Shown piece by piece: positions 35,377 through 43,432 of a stretch of 64,000 nt of DNA. Source of the DNA: Flavobacterium lotistagni (GTDB lineage: Bacteria > Bacteroidota > Bacteroidia > Flavobacteriales > Flavobacteriaceae); NCBI RefSeq assembly GCF_011392125.1, contig NZ_JAAJBU010000001.1, forward strand, positions 590,014-654,013. The letters are read 5' to 3'. The translations under genes were made by a program, and so were the position numbers. The notes under the pieces were generated by a model. That model was not told where the DNA came from and made no database searches. It worked only from the letters and a program-made list of their open reading frames with translations. Within the stretch, counting starts at the first letter, position 1. Each line of letters starts with the position of its first letter.

Positions 35377-38300
35377 TTGCTTTGAAATATTCTTGAACCT
35401 TTTGGTTAAAATTGGAGCGCAAAGGTAAGCTTTGTCTATTCAAAATTTCTACCGAGTTCAAATATTGCTGAAGACTTTGCGGCAGTGCATTGGCCTTATT
35501 GGCAAACTCTTTACTGTTAGTTTCCGATTGTCGCTTTTTATCTTCGCCTTGTTGTTGAATCGCCTTTTGTAGTTTTAGTAGTTCGTACTTCAAATTAAGC
35601 GCTTTCTGAAGCGTCTCATTGTTGAACCCTTTGTTGAGCAATTGCTTTTCAATTTGCTTCATCTGATCGAGCGCATTCTGCCCATTACCACCCATGCCCT
35701 GCTTTTCTAATTCGTTTTGGAGCGCGTCTCGTAATTGTCTTTGCTCTTTGTAGATTTCCATAATCATTTGAGCGTCGCCTTCGCCATCTTCTCCGTTTTG
35801 GCCTGTTTTGCCTTGACCTTCTCCACCGCCGCTTTTACCTTCTTTCCCGGTTTTACCTTTTTCGCCTTCGCCAGGTTTATTTCCTTCTGACTTCTTATTT
35901 CCGTCGCCAGATTTCTTTCCGTCACCAGATTTTTCTCCTTCGCCGGGTTTCATCGCATTCTTCATCTTGTCGCCTAGGCCTTCTTGCTTTTTGATAATGT
36001 CTGGCAATTGCATTCCCATGCCTTGTCCTTGACCTGGTTTGGGCTTACCGGCACCCATTCCGGAAAGTGTCATTTGCATGTTATTCAAAAGTTCGCTCAG
36101 GAAATCTGCCAATTTGTTGGCCGAAGAAATTGTATACTGCTGATGCGACAACCCTTTAGCAACCTGAGCTTCTGCCAAACTTTCCAAAGCTTTGTCGATG
36201 TTATAATGAACATTACCAATCTCTTGGGTAATATTCTCTGCAATTTTTGGATTTCGCAGTGACATCGCAAATAAACTGTCGTCAACGTGCTTGAATTGCT
36301 GCTTTAAATTCTGTTGAATTTTAAGATTCTTGTTGAATGAGGGTGATCCGCGTTTTAATCCTTTGAACTCGTCCATAACGTCTTCTTGTGAAAAAGAAAA
36401 AGCTAATAAATTATCGAGAATTTGACGCAGCATTTTTACATCTTCTTCCATTTGCTCCATTTCTGCGCCTTCCATGCCTTGCTTCATTTTCATTGACATT
36501 TCCTTCATCTTTTTGGATGCGCTCTTTTGCTTGGGTTTGGCTTTGTCCTTCTTTTCTTTTTGGAGCTCTTCGGACGCTTTCTTCAAATCTTCATCAATAC
36601 TTTTTTCCTTCTCCGGGTCATTGGGAATCTCCATCGGCGATTTGAGTTCTTTGTTCTCTTTCTGCAAATCCTTTAACTCTTCCTGAATCTTGTCGAACTC
36701 TTTATTGATATCATTCTGCTTCTCGCTTGTATTTTCTTTCTCGCTTTCGGAGAGTTTATCCTGTTTCTCCGAGAGTTTGTCAAGCTTATCCGCTATTTGC
36801 TCGGCTTTCTTTTCGACATAATATTTTTTAGTTAACTCGACAAGTTGCTCTAAATTCTTAGTTTGGTTCTTGCTGTTTTGCTTGAATTTATCAAGCTTAT
36901 CCATAAGCTCTTCGTTCTTGATTTTATCATTGAGTTCCTTTAACTCATCAAGCAACTTCTTGTTCTTTTCTAAATCTTTGTCTGCCTTTTCCAACCGCTT
37001 TTGCAATTCCTGTTTGAACTCGTCTTTTTTATCGGTTTTGAATTGGTCTAAATTTTCCTTCATCTTCTCAGCAAACTCTTTCATCATCGCGTCTTGCTTC
37101 TTTTGGCGATTAATAAATTCATTGACTTTTTGCTGGTCTTTATATTCTAAATTGTCTTTCTCTTTGCCGGATTTCTGTAACTTCTCAATTTCAGAAATTT
37201 GTTTGTCTTGGTTCTTGAGTGATTTCTCTAAACCATTGATATTGTTGTTCTGCTGTTGTAAAACCTGGTCTTCTTTCTCAGAATCTGTAATAATCCGATT
37301 GCTGAAAACAGACGACTTGGTGCTCTTGAAATGGTGTATTGCATCGTTATCAAAAACTTCGAAGTAGTATTCATAAGTAACACCTTGTTCAACCGGTAAT
37401 AAACTAGGGAACGAAAACACGAATTGGTCGTAGGTATCTTTCTTTACTGCAATAATACCTCTTTTAGCGGTTTGAGGTTTGTCTTTCTCGTAGTAAACCA
37501 CCTGAAGCTTTGAAAGTCCGTAATCGTCTGAAACTTGCCCAATAACATATGCTTTTTCGGTTTTTAGGCTATCCGGCGCCGAATTGACATTGATCGTCGG
37601 AAACTGATCTTTAATCACGGAAATCTGATAATTCAACTTCTCATAATGCTTAACTTTGGCATTCGAAGTTAGAATCTGGTAATCTGTGTTCTGAAAAATC
37701 GACTTAGAAAGAGAAAACCTGTTCTCATTTCTTGAGAAAACGCTCGTTGCTTTTAAATCAGACCATTCAATATTTTGCGTAGCTTGGGCATTAATGTTCC
37801 ATAAAACAGTAGTGCCTTCAGGAACGATTGCATTGCCGGTACCTTTAATGTTCTCCGGTTTCTTGTTGAGATAAGACGGAAAATTCAAACGCATTTCAAA
37901 ATTAGCAATAGCCGGAACCGTAACTACTTTTAATTCATAATCGGCCGAAATCACGGCATTGGCTTGCAAATGGAAATCAATATCAGAAACCGGCTTAGAA
38001 AACTTATACTGGAACAATCCGTTGGAGTTTGTTTCTAAAAAATAGCTTTCCTCACCAATCACAATCAACACATTTTCAGGAACTACTTTTCCTTTAGTAC
38101 GCACTAATAAAGTAAAATCTTTGTTTTGCTGGGTTTGCAACTGCTGATTTTCGATTACAAATTCAAATGGTGCCGGCGGTGTAAAGCGTTCTTTAAAATT
38201 CACCACACGATTAAAACTTTGCGATATCACGCTACTATTGCCTGAAATATAAAAAAATAAAATCAAGAAAACCGGCAACAAAGCCAGTGGTAAGTACTTT

Positions 38301-38749
38301 TTATTGGCTCTATAATTCACCGCACTTGTGAACGGAATTGGCTGTAAGGCAGCTGCTTTCTGGTCAATAGATGCCAAAAGTAATTCAGAAGATTGGTCGT
38401 TAGCGGCTAATTGCAAAAAGTTGGTGAGTTTGTCACTAACCTCAGAAAAGTGATTTCCAATAATTACAGAAGCTTCATTGTACCCTATACCTTGTTGAAT
38501 TTTGAACAGTTTGAACAACGGGAAGAAAATGTATCGGGCCAACAAAAACAATTCAACTCCCACAAACAACCAAAATAGCAAAGTTCTTCCGGCAGGCTGC
38601 AACCACAGAAAATATTCCACAAAAAGCGTAAAAAGCAAATACAGCAAGCCCAAACCGACAAAAAACAACACTCCGCGAATAAGTTCATTGGTGTAGTATT
38701 TACGGATAAAAGCCTCTAGTTTTTGGTAAATCAGTTGTGAAGATTTCAA
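35369..38749 (-). CDS. DUF4175 family large membrane protein with coiled coils
   Basis: 1126 residues. Three hydrophobic helices sit in the first ~180 residues (near 25-45, 55-75 and 150-170), followed by beta-rich domains to about 470, a long Lys/Glu-rich coiled coil (about 490-770), and a Gly-rich low-complexity stretch with many GEGEKSGDGKK-like units (about 900-1000). Members of the family occur in Bacteroidota; their role is unknown to me. The gene overlaps ybeY by 8 bases. A minus-strand TTG (38804-38802), 17 bases, TACTTTTA (38784-38777) may be the operon promoter. Confidence 0.85.
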   Translation of the reverse strand: MKSSQLIYQKLEAFIRKYYTNELIRGVLFFVGLGLLYLLFTLFVEYFLWLQPAGRTLLFWLFVGVELFLLARYIFFPLFKLFKIQQGIGYNEASVIIGNHFSEVSDKLTNFLQLAANDQSSELLLASIDQKAAALQPIPFTSAVNYRANKKYLPLALLPVFLILFFYISGNSSVISQSFNRVVNFKERFTPPAPFEFVIENQQLQTQQNKDFTLLVRTKGKVVPENVLIVIGEESYFLETNSNGLFQYKFSKPVSDIDFHLQANAVISADYELKVVTVPAIANFEMRLNFPSYLNKKPENIKGTGNAIVPEGTTVLWNINAQATQNIEWSDLKATSVFSRNENRFSLSKSIFQNTDYQILTSNAKVKHYEKLNYQISVIKDQFPTINVNSAPDSLKTEKAYVIGQVSDDYGLSKLQVVYYEKDKPQTAKRGIIAVKKDTYDQFVFSFPSLLPVEQGVTYEYYFEVFDNDAIHHFKSTKSSVFSNRIITDSEKEDQVLQQQNNNINGLEKSLKNQDKQISEIEKLQKSGKEKDNLEYKDQQKVNEFINRQKKQDAMMKEFAEKMKENLDQFKTDKKDEFKQELQKRLEKADKDLEKNKKLLDELKELNDKIKNEELMDKLDKFKQNSKNQTKNLEQLVELTKKYYVEKKAEQIADKLDKLSEKQDKLSESEKENTSEKQNDINKEFDKIQEELKDLQKENKELKSPMEIPNDPEKEKSIDEDLKKASEELQKEKKDKAKPKQKSASKKMKEMSMKMKQGMEGAEMEQMEEDVKMLRQILDNLLAFSFSQEDVMDEFKGLKRGSPSFNKNLKIQQNLKQQFKHVDDSLFAMSLRNPKIAENITQEIGNVHYNIDKALESLAEAQVAKGLSHQQYTISSANKLADFLSELLNNMQMTLSGMGAGKPKPGQGQGMGMQLPDIIKKQEGLGDKMKNAMKPGEGEKSGDGKKSGDGNKKSEGNKPGEGEKGKTGKEGKSGGGEGQGKTGQNGEDGEGDAQMIMEIYKEQRQLRDALQNELEKQGMGGNGQNALDQMKQIEKQLLNKGFNNETLQKALNLKYELLKLQKAIQQQGEDKKRQSETNSKEFANKANALPQSLQQYLNSVEILNRQSLPLRSNFNQKVQEYFKAND

Positions 38750-38776
38750 TCTTGTGGGATTTTTTGTTCTAACCGC

Positions 38777-38804
38777 TAAAAGTACAATTTTAAATGAATT
38801 GCAA
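38777..38804 (-). promoter_or_regulatory. Possible promoter of the DUF4175-ybeY-mnmG operon
   Basis: Minus strand TTG, 17 bases, TACTTTTA; the -7 has one mismatch to TAnnTTTG. Confidence 0.35.
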
Positions 38805-38878
38805 AACGTTAAAAAATTTCGAATGTTTTCGGCGAAATTTCTAAGTATAAAATCGCGGCAAACAACCTATGAACTTGC

Positions 38879-38886
38879 TATCTTTG
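38879..38886 (+). promoter_or_regulatory. -7 element of gltX
   Basis: TATCTTTG, exact TAnnTTTG. It predicts a start of transcription near 38893, which excludes the upstream in-frame ATG at 38869 and supports the start at 38938. Confidence 0.55.
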
Positions 38887-38937
38887 CGCTCTGAAAAGCC
38901 CAAAATACAATGGGCCGATAAACCTAAATTACTGAAC

Positions 38938-40443
38938 ATGAATCAACCAGTTCGCGTGCGTTTTGCGCCGAGTCCGACCGGTCCGTTACATATTGGCGGG
39001 GTTCGAACGGCTTTATTTAATTACTTGTTTGCTAAAAAACACCAAGGCGTATTTTATCTGCGCATTGAAGATACCGACCAAAACCGTTTTGTGCCCGGTG
39101 CCGAACAATATATCTTTGAAGCGCTTGATTGGCTCGGAATCGCACCGAGTGAAACTGTCGGAAAAAACGAGCAATTTGGCCCATACCGACAGTCGGAAAG
39201 AAAGCCGCTTTACAAGCAATACGCCGATCAGTTGATTGCTTCCGGAAATGCCTATTACGCTTTTGATACAGCCGAAGCTTTAGATTTGCATCGAAAACAG
39301 CACGAAGAGCAAGGAAAAACTTTCATCTACAATTGGCACAACCGCGAAAAATTGGATACTTCGTTGGTACTTTCTCAAGAAAAAACCCAAAAAAGAATCG
39401 ACAGCGGCGAGGATTATGTGATTCGTTTTAAAACTCCGGTTAATGAAACCTTGCATTTACATGATATTATTCGCGGCGATATCCAGTTCGAGACCAATTT
39501 ACTTGACGATAAAGTATTATTCAAAAGCGACGGAATGCCGACCTATCATTTGGCCAATATCGTCGATGATCATTTGATGCAAACCTCGCACGTGATTCGT
39601 GGCGAAGAATGGCTGCCTTCAATGCCACTACATGTTTTACTTTATCGTTCTCTTGGCTGGCAAGCGCCTGAATTTGCTCATTTGCCATTGATTTTAAAAC
39701 CTGTTGGCAACGGAAAGTTATCTAAACGAGATGGCGATAAATTGGGTTTTCCGGTGTTTCCTTTAGAGTGGAAATCTGAAGATGGCGTTTCTGCCGGTTA
39801 CCGCGAAAAAGGGTTTTTCCCTGAAGCTGTCATCAATTTCCTGGCTTTATTAGGCTGGAATGACGGCACCGACAAAGAACTTTTTTCGTTAATCGAATTG
39901 GTCGAGGCATTCGATTTGAACCGCGTACACAAATCTGGGGCAAAGTTCGACCCGGAGAAAAACAAATGGTTCAACCACCAATACCTTCAAAAACAAAACA
40001 ATACTGAGTTAGCCAAAGCTTATGACGCCATTCTGAAAGAAAAAGGAATTGCGGTTGCTCAAGATAAACTCCAAAGTCTTGTGGCCATGATTAAGGAACG
40101 GGCGCATTTTGTATCAGAATTCTGGGAACTGAGCGAATTTTTCTTTCACGCACCTATTTCATACGATGAAAAAGCCGCCAAAAACTGGAATGCTGACACA
40201 CAAAAATTGATGCAGGAATTGATTACTGTGCTCGAAAACATTCCTGATTTCCGCTCAGAAAATGTAGAAACGATTGTCAAAGATTGGATGACAAAAAACG
40301 AAATCGGCATGGGAAAAGTGATGCAGCCTTTCCGACTGAGTTTAGTTGGAGCGCTTAAAGGACCGCATTTGTTCGACATCGCTGATTGGATTGGAAAACA
40401 AGAAACGATTCAACGAATTCAAAAAGCAATAGATACGATTTAA
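38938..40443 (+). CDS. gltX: Glutamyl-tRNA synthetase
   Basis: 501 residues from the ATG at 38938 (MNQPVRVRFAPSPTGPLHIGG). The preceding in-frame 23 codons lie over the promoter and contain no family sequence. The class I HIGH motif is GPLHIGG, and the KMSKS motif is KLSKRDGD. The Glu-specific Arg in VRFAPSPTG is present. It charges tRNA-Glu. No paralogue is seen in the window. A bidirectional terminator follows. Confidence 0.96.
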   Translation: MNQPVRVRFAPSPTGPLHIGGVRTALFNYLFAKKHQGVFYLRIEDTDQNRFVPGAEQYIFEALDWLGIAPSETVGKNEQFGPYRQSERKPLYKQYADQLIASGNAYYAFDTAEALDLHRKQHEEQGKTFIYNWHNREKLDTSLVLSQEKTQKRIDSGEDYVIRFKTPVNETLHLHDIIRGDIQFETNLLDDKVLFKSDGMPTYHLANIVDDHLMQTSHVIRGEEWLPSMPLHVLLYRSLGWQAPEFAHLPLILKPVGNGKLSKRDGDKLGFPVFPLEWKSEDGVSAGYREKGFFPEAVINFLALLGWNDGTDKELFSLIELVEAFDLNRVHKSGAKFDPEKNKWFNHQYLQKQNNTELAKAYDAILKEKGIAVAQDKLQSLVAMIKERAHFVSEFWELSEFFFHAPISYDEKAAKNWNADTQKLMQELITVLENIPDFRSENVETIVKDWMTKNEIGMGKVMQPFRLSLVGALKGPHLFDIADWIGKQETIQRIQKAIDTI

Positions 40444-40473
40444 AAAAAGCTCCCGAATTTGGGAGCTTTTTTT
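40442..40473. terminator. Bidirectional terminator between gltX and the beta-barrel gene
   Basis: Perfect 13-bp stem AAAAAAAGCTCCC (40442-40454) / GGGAGCTTTTTTT (40461-40473) with a 6-base loop, shared by convergent genes. Confidence 0.9.
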
Positions 40474-41125
40474 ATAAACTTACTAGCAACTGTCCGCCGA
40501 TGAGGCCAATATTTCCCTTGAACTGATCGCCGTTGTTGAGCGTTTTCAATTCATCGTCTTTATTGAGTTTGTTCATGAAATTGTTCACACCGTACTGGTA
40601 GAAAATAATCGCTTTAACTGTTTTGCTTCCGGTGGTAATTCCGAAGTAGAGGTTTCCGTTGACCGTGGTCACATCTACGATATCTTCGGCCTTCAACAAA
40701 GTTCCTGAAATCGTGTTATCGCCTTTATCCACCTTGAGTTTTCCATTGACTTGTAATACCGGGCCAAAATCTACCGCGAAATAATCTTCAACAATGTTAT
40801 AGCTCAAAAGCAATCTAATCTGAACACCTGAAACCGTATATTTTACATCTTCTTTTTTAAATGAGGTCGCGTTAGTAGACTCTAGTGAAAAACTGTTGTT
40901 AATGAACTGCATACCATAAGTCATACTAAAATCATTGTAGAAATTCCCACGAACCGACAATCCGCCGGCAAAACCCATTTCCGGTTTCACTTTGAAGTTG
41001 CTCGAGAGTAAGGTCATTTGGGTAATTCCAGCAGAAATCCCAATCCGGTTCCCGTCGCGGTATTGGTATTGTGCATGAAGTTGAACACCTACTAAAAGCA
41101 ATCCTAAGGCTAGTATTTTTTTCAT
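40472..41125 (-). CDS. Outer-membrane beta-barrel protein (porin/PorT-like fold)
   Basis: 217 residues. Signal peptide ends near QLHAQYQ. The rest alternates polar and hydrophobic strands (GISAGITQMTLLSS, GFAGGLSVRGNFY) and ends in LLVSL, as for an eight-stranded barrel. The general architecture resembles PorT-like proteins, but key residues of the T9SS component PorT cannot be assigned, so no name is given. Convergent with gltX; divergent from the SPFH gene. Confidence 0.75.
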   Translation of the reverse strand: MKKILALGLLLVGVQLHAQYQYRDGNRIGISAGITQMTLLSSNFKVKPEMGFAGGLSVRGNFYNDFSMTYGMQFINNSFSLESTNATSFKKEDVKYTVSGVQIRLLLSYNIVEDYFAVDFGPVLQVNGKLKVDKGDNTISGTLLKAEDIVDVTTVNGNLYFGITTGSKTVKAIIFYQYGVNNFMNKLNKDDELKTLNNGDQFKGNIGLIGGQLLVSL

Positions 41126-41200
41126 ATATCAGAATTAGATGTGCTAAAGTAGTTTCTTTTTCGTAATTTGACTTCTATTTCAATCCAAATTCCTTTTAAG

Positions 41201-42190
41201 ATGAACATTTCCTTTATTATTCTGCTGCTGCTGGCACTTTTTATTTTTCTGTCTTCTTTTTTTACGGTTAAACAGCAAACCTCGGTTATCATTGAGCGTT
41301 TCGGAAAATTCCTGAGTGTACGCAATTCCGGATTACAGCTCAAAATTCCTCTGATAGATCGCATTGCCGGAAGGGTAAATCTGCGCATCCAACAACTCGA
41401 TGTGATTATTGAAACCAAAACCAAAGACAACGTATTTGTCAAGATGAAAGTCTCGGTGCAGTTCAAAGTCATTCAAGACAAAGTGTACGATGCCTTCTAC
41501 AAACTCGAATATCCGCACGACCAAATCACGGCTTACGTATTTGATGTGGTTCGCGCCGAAGTTCCGAAACTCAAGCTCGACGACGTTTTCGAACGAAAAG
41601 ACGATATCGCCATTGCTGTCAAACGCGAACTCAATGAAGCCATGATGACCTACGGCTACGACATCATCAACACGCTAGTGACCGACATCGATCCGGATAT
41701 GCAAGTGAAAAACGCGATGAACCGAATCAATGCTGCCGACAGAGAAAAAACCGCTGCAGAGTTCGAAGCAGAAAGTTCCAGAATACGTATTGTCGCCAAA
41801 GCCAAAGCCGAAGCGGAAAGTAAACGATTGCAAGGTCAAGGAATTGCCGATCAACGCCGGGAAATTGCGCGCGGTTTGGTAGAAAGTGTGGAGGTTTTGA
41901 ACAGCGTGGGCATCAATTCTCAGGAAGCTTCTGCACTGATTGTCGTTACCCAGCACTATGATACTTTGCAATCTATTGGTGCCGATGCGAACTCCAATTT
42001 GATACTTCTGCCCAATTCGCCTCAAGCGGGCAGCGATATGCTTAACAATATGGTGGCTTCGTTCAGCGCTTCGAATCAGGTTGGGGAAATGATGAAAAGA
42101 ACCAATAAAAAGGTGAAATCTAGAGCAGAAAATCCGCCGACTTCGTTGCCCGCTCCAGAAAATCCGCAAACCGATGCAAACGAATCTTAA
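41201..42190 (+). CDS. SPFH/Band 7 (stomatin-like) membrane protein
   Basis: 329 residues from the ATG at 41201, which starts a membrane helix (NISFIILLLLALFIFLSS). The SPFH domain lies at about 25-190 (QTSVIIERFGKFLSV, GLQLKIPLIDRIAGRV), then an Ala/Glu-rich coiled coil (AADREKTAAEFEAESSRI, AKAKAEAESKRLQGQG). It resembles QmcA/stomatin proteins that scaffold membrane microdomains. The C-terminus is Pro/Asn-rich. The 11-codon longer frame upstream has no family sequence. Confidence 0.9.
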   Translation: MNISFIILLLLALFIFLSSFFTVKQQTSVIIERFGKFLSVRNSGLQLKIPLIDRIAGRVNLRIQQLDVIIETKTKDNVFVKMKVSVQFKVIQDKVYDAFYKLEYPHDQITAYVFDVVRAEVPKLKLDDVFERKDDIAIAVKRELNEAMMTYGYDIINTLVTDIDPDMQVKNAMNRINAADREKTAAEFEAESSRIRIVAKAKAEAESKRLQGQGIADQRREIARGLVESVEVLNSVGINSQEASALIVVTQHYDTLQSIGADANSNLILLPNSPQAGSDMLNNMVASFSASNQVGEMMKRTNKKVKSRAENPPTSLPAPENPQTDANES

Positions 42191-42197
42191 TCAAAAA

Positions 42198-42225
42198 AAA
42201 AAAGACCTTAATCGGTCTTTTTTCT
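42198..42225. terminator. Bidirectional terminator between the SPFH gene and the small-gene operon
   Basis: Stem AAAAAAGACC (42198-42207) / GGTCTTTTTT (42214-42223) with a 6-base loop. The right half lies in the last codons of the convergent gene. Confidence 0.85.
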
Positions 42226-42462
42226 TTTTAATAGCCAACCGATAAGATGCGGGATGGCCATTGTAATTATACTAGTAAACGACTCAGACAAAATCGATTG
42301 GTAAGAACCTAGAAATTGTTTAACAATACCTCGTGGAGTGAATTGTTCCTTTGTCTCTTTGAGTTCCAAAACCAATTTCTGGTAACTGATTTCCTTCTCC
42401 AGCTTAAGGATTTCCAAGTCTTTATCAATCTCGGCGTAGGAAGTATATTTTTTAGCAGCCAT
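42208..42462 (-). CDS. Small coiled-coil protein with a C-terminal membrane segment (possibly DUF6327)
   Basis: 84 residues from the ATG at 42462 (MAAKKYTSYAEIDKDLEILKLEKE). The N-terminal half is a charged helix, and the C-terminal part has FTSIITMAIPHLIGWLL, an amphipathic or membrane segment. The opening YTSYAEID-x-DLEILKLE-x-E resembles what I recall of DUF6327. It sits behind the holin-like and YtxH genes, with its start overlapping the stop of the gene upstream; this trio recurs in Flavobacteriia. Function unknown. Confidence 0.7.
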   Translation of the reverse strand: MAAKKYTSYAEIDKDLEILKLEKEISYQKLVLELKETKEQFTPRGIVKQFLGSYQSILSESFTSIITMAIPHLIGWLLKRKKTD

Positions 42463-42464
42463 GA

Positions 42465-42815
42465 TCAATCATTGAAAAAAATTTCAGAAAAACGCTCCAT
42501 GATGCGGCCTTCGACGATTTTGTCTTTAATTAAAAACAACAAGCCTATGAACAACGCATAAATGCCCGCCACAATGAGAAAACCCAATGCATAATTTCCT
42601 AAAGATTGGCCAATGGCAAAAGCTGCGGCGAACGATCCGAAAAGTAAAACCATACTCAAACCCAACAAAATCAGGATAAATTTAAGCACCAACGTAGACG
42701 ATTTCATAGCGACTTTAAAGCCCCACAATTTGTAATAAGCGACGCTGCTGTCAATGAAAGCTTGTGCACGCTGTTGCAAGTCTTCGGTATTTTCTTTGAG
42801 TTCTTCGAAGGCCAT
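42465..42815 (-). CDS. Phage-holin-superfamily (Hol_III/DUF1469-like) membrane protein
   Basis: 116 residues with two membrane helices (about 45-70 and 76-98) after a charged N-terminal helix. The layout fits the small envelope proteins annotated as phage holin family/Holin III, which in Bacteroidota and others occur next to YtxH proteins rather than in phages. No lysis gene is nearby, so a stress or envelope role is more likely than phage lysis. Confidence 0.75.
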   Translation of the reverse strand: MAFEELKENTEDLQQRAQAFIDSSVAYYKLWGFKVAMKSSTLVLKFILILLGLSMVLLFGSFAAAFAIGQSLGNYALGFLIVAGIYALFIGLLFLIKDKIVEGRIMERFSEIFFND

Positions 42816-42816
42816 T

Positions 42817-43146
42817 TTATTTTTGATATTTGGCGTTCTGTTGCTTTAACTCGGCCAGTTTAGTTTCTAGAAAACTAATCAATTCTTCGGATTTATGGCT
42901 CATATTAGAGGCCAAGTTTTCGAACGTTTCCTCGAGGTTGTCTTTCGCATCGGCTGCTTTTTCTTTCAAATCTGTTGAAGCATTCTCGAATTGGTCTTTG
43001 ATTTTGTCTTTGGCTTCATCAAAACCTTCTTTGATTTTGGCTCTGGTTTTCGAACCTTTGTCGGGAGCGAACAAAATTCCGGCAACGGCTCCGACGGCAG
43101 CTCCGATTAAAAGTGCTGCAAGTGTGTTTTCGGTTTTATTGGCCAT
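42817..43146 (-). CDS. YtxH domain-containing protein
   Basis: 109 residues. The N-terminal LLIGAAVGAVAGILFAPDKGSKTR is the YtxH signature: a glycine-rich membrane helix followed by L-F-A-P-x-x-G. The rest is a charged helix with Asp/Lys/Ala repeats (DEAKDKIKDQFENAS), like late-embryogenesis-type stress proteins. It is the first gene of a three-gene unit. The 286-base gap upstream is AT-rich; besides the glnS terminator I see no clear element in it. Confidence 0.85.
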   Translation of the reverse strand: MANKTENTLAALLIGAAVGAVAGILFAPDKGSKTRAKIKEGFDEAKDKIKDQFENASTDLKEKAADAKDNLEETFENLASNMSHKSEELISFLETKLAELKQQNAKYQK

Positions 43147-43374
43147 GGTAATTGAAATTAAAAATTCTTGTTGGCTAAAGTTACTATTTTATTAGGCAAT
43201 TTTCAGGTTGAAAAAGCTAAAATTTAAAATAAAGCGAGAGAATCGACTTTTTTACACCTAAATAACTCGTAAGTTTTCTTTTTAAAAAAATTCGCTTAGA
43301 ACGCATTTAAAAGATTGGTTTTCGATAGCTGTTTCTTATGTTTTTTTAAAAAATTATAGAATATTATAATTATA

Positions 43375-43400
43375 AGAAAAGCGCCCGATTAAAGACGCTT
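43375..43400 (-). terminator. Probable terminator of glnS
   Basis: Minus strand stem AAGCGTC / GGCGCTT (43400-43379, one G-T pair) with an 8-base loop, followed by a short T-run. Modest strength. Confidence 0.5.
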
Positions 43401-43432
43401 GCTATAATTTTTGACAATAATTATTCTTGAAA

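Noticed and set aside
36870..37367. A 165-codon Ser/Phe-rich frame antisense to the DUF4175 coiled coil
   Set aside because: The composition is the complement of Lys/Glu-rich coding sequence, which explains the open frame.
40472..41125. Beta-barrel protein considered as the T9SS component PorT
   Set aside because: The fold is compatible, but the gene order and signature residues that I associate with PorT are not seen.
42465..42815. Holin annotation considered as evidence for a prophage
   Set aside because: No phage genes nearby; such proteins accompany YtxH genes in ordinary chromosomes.
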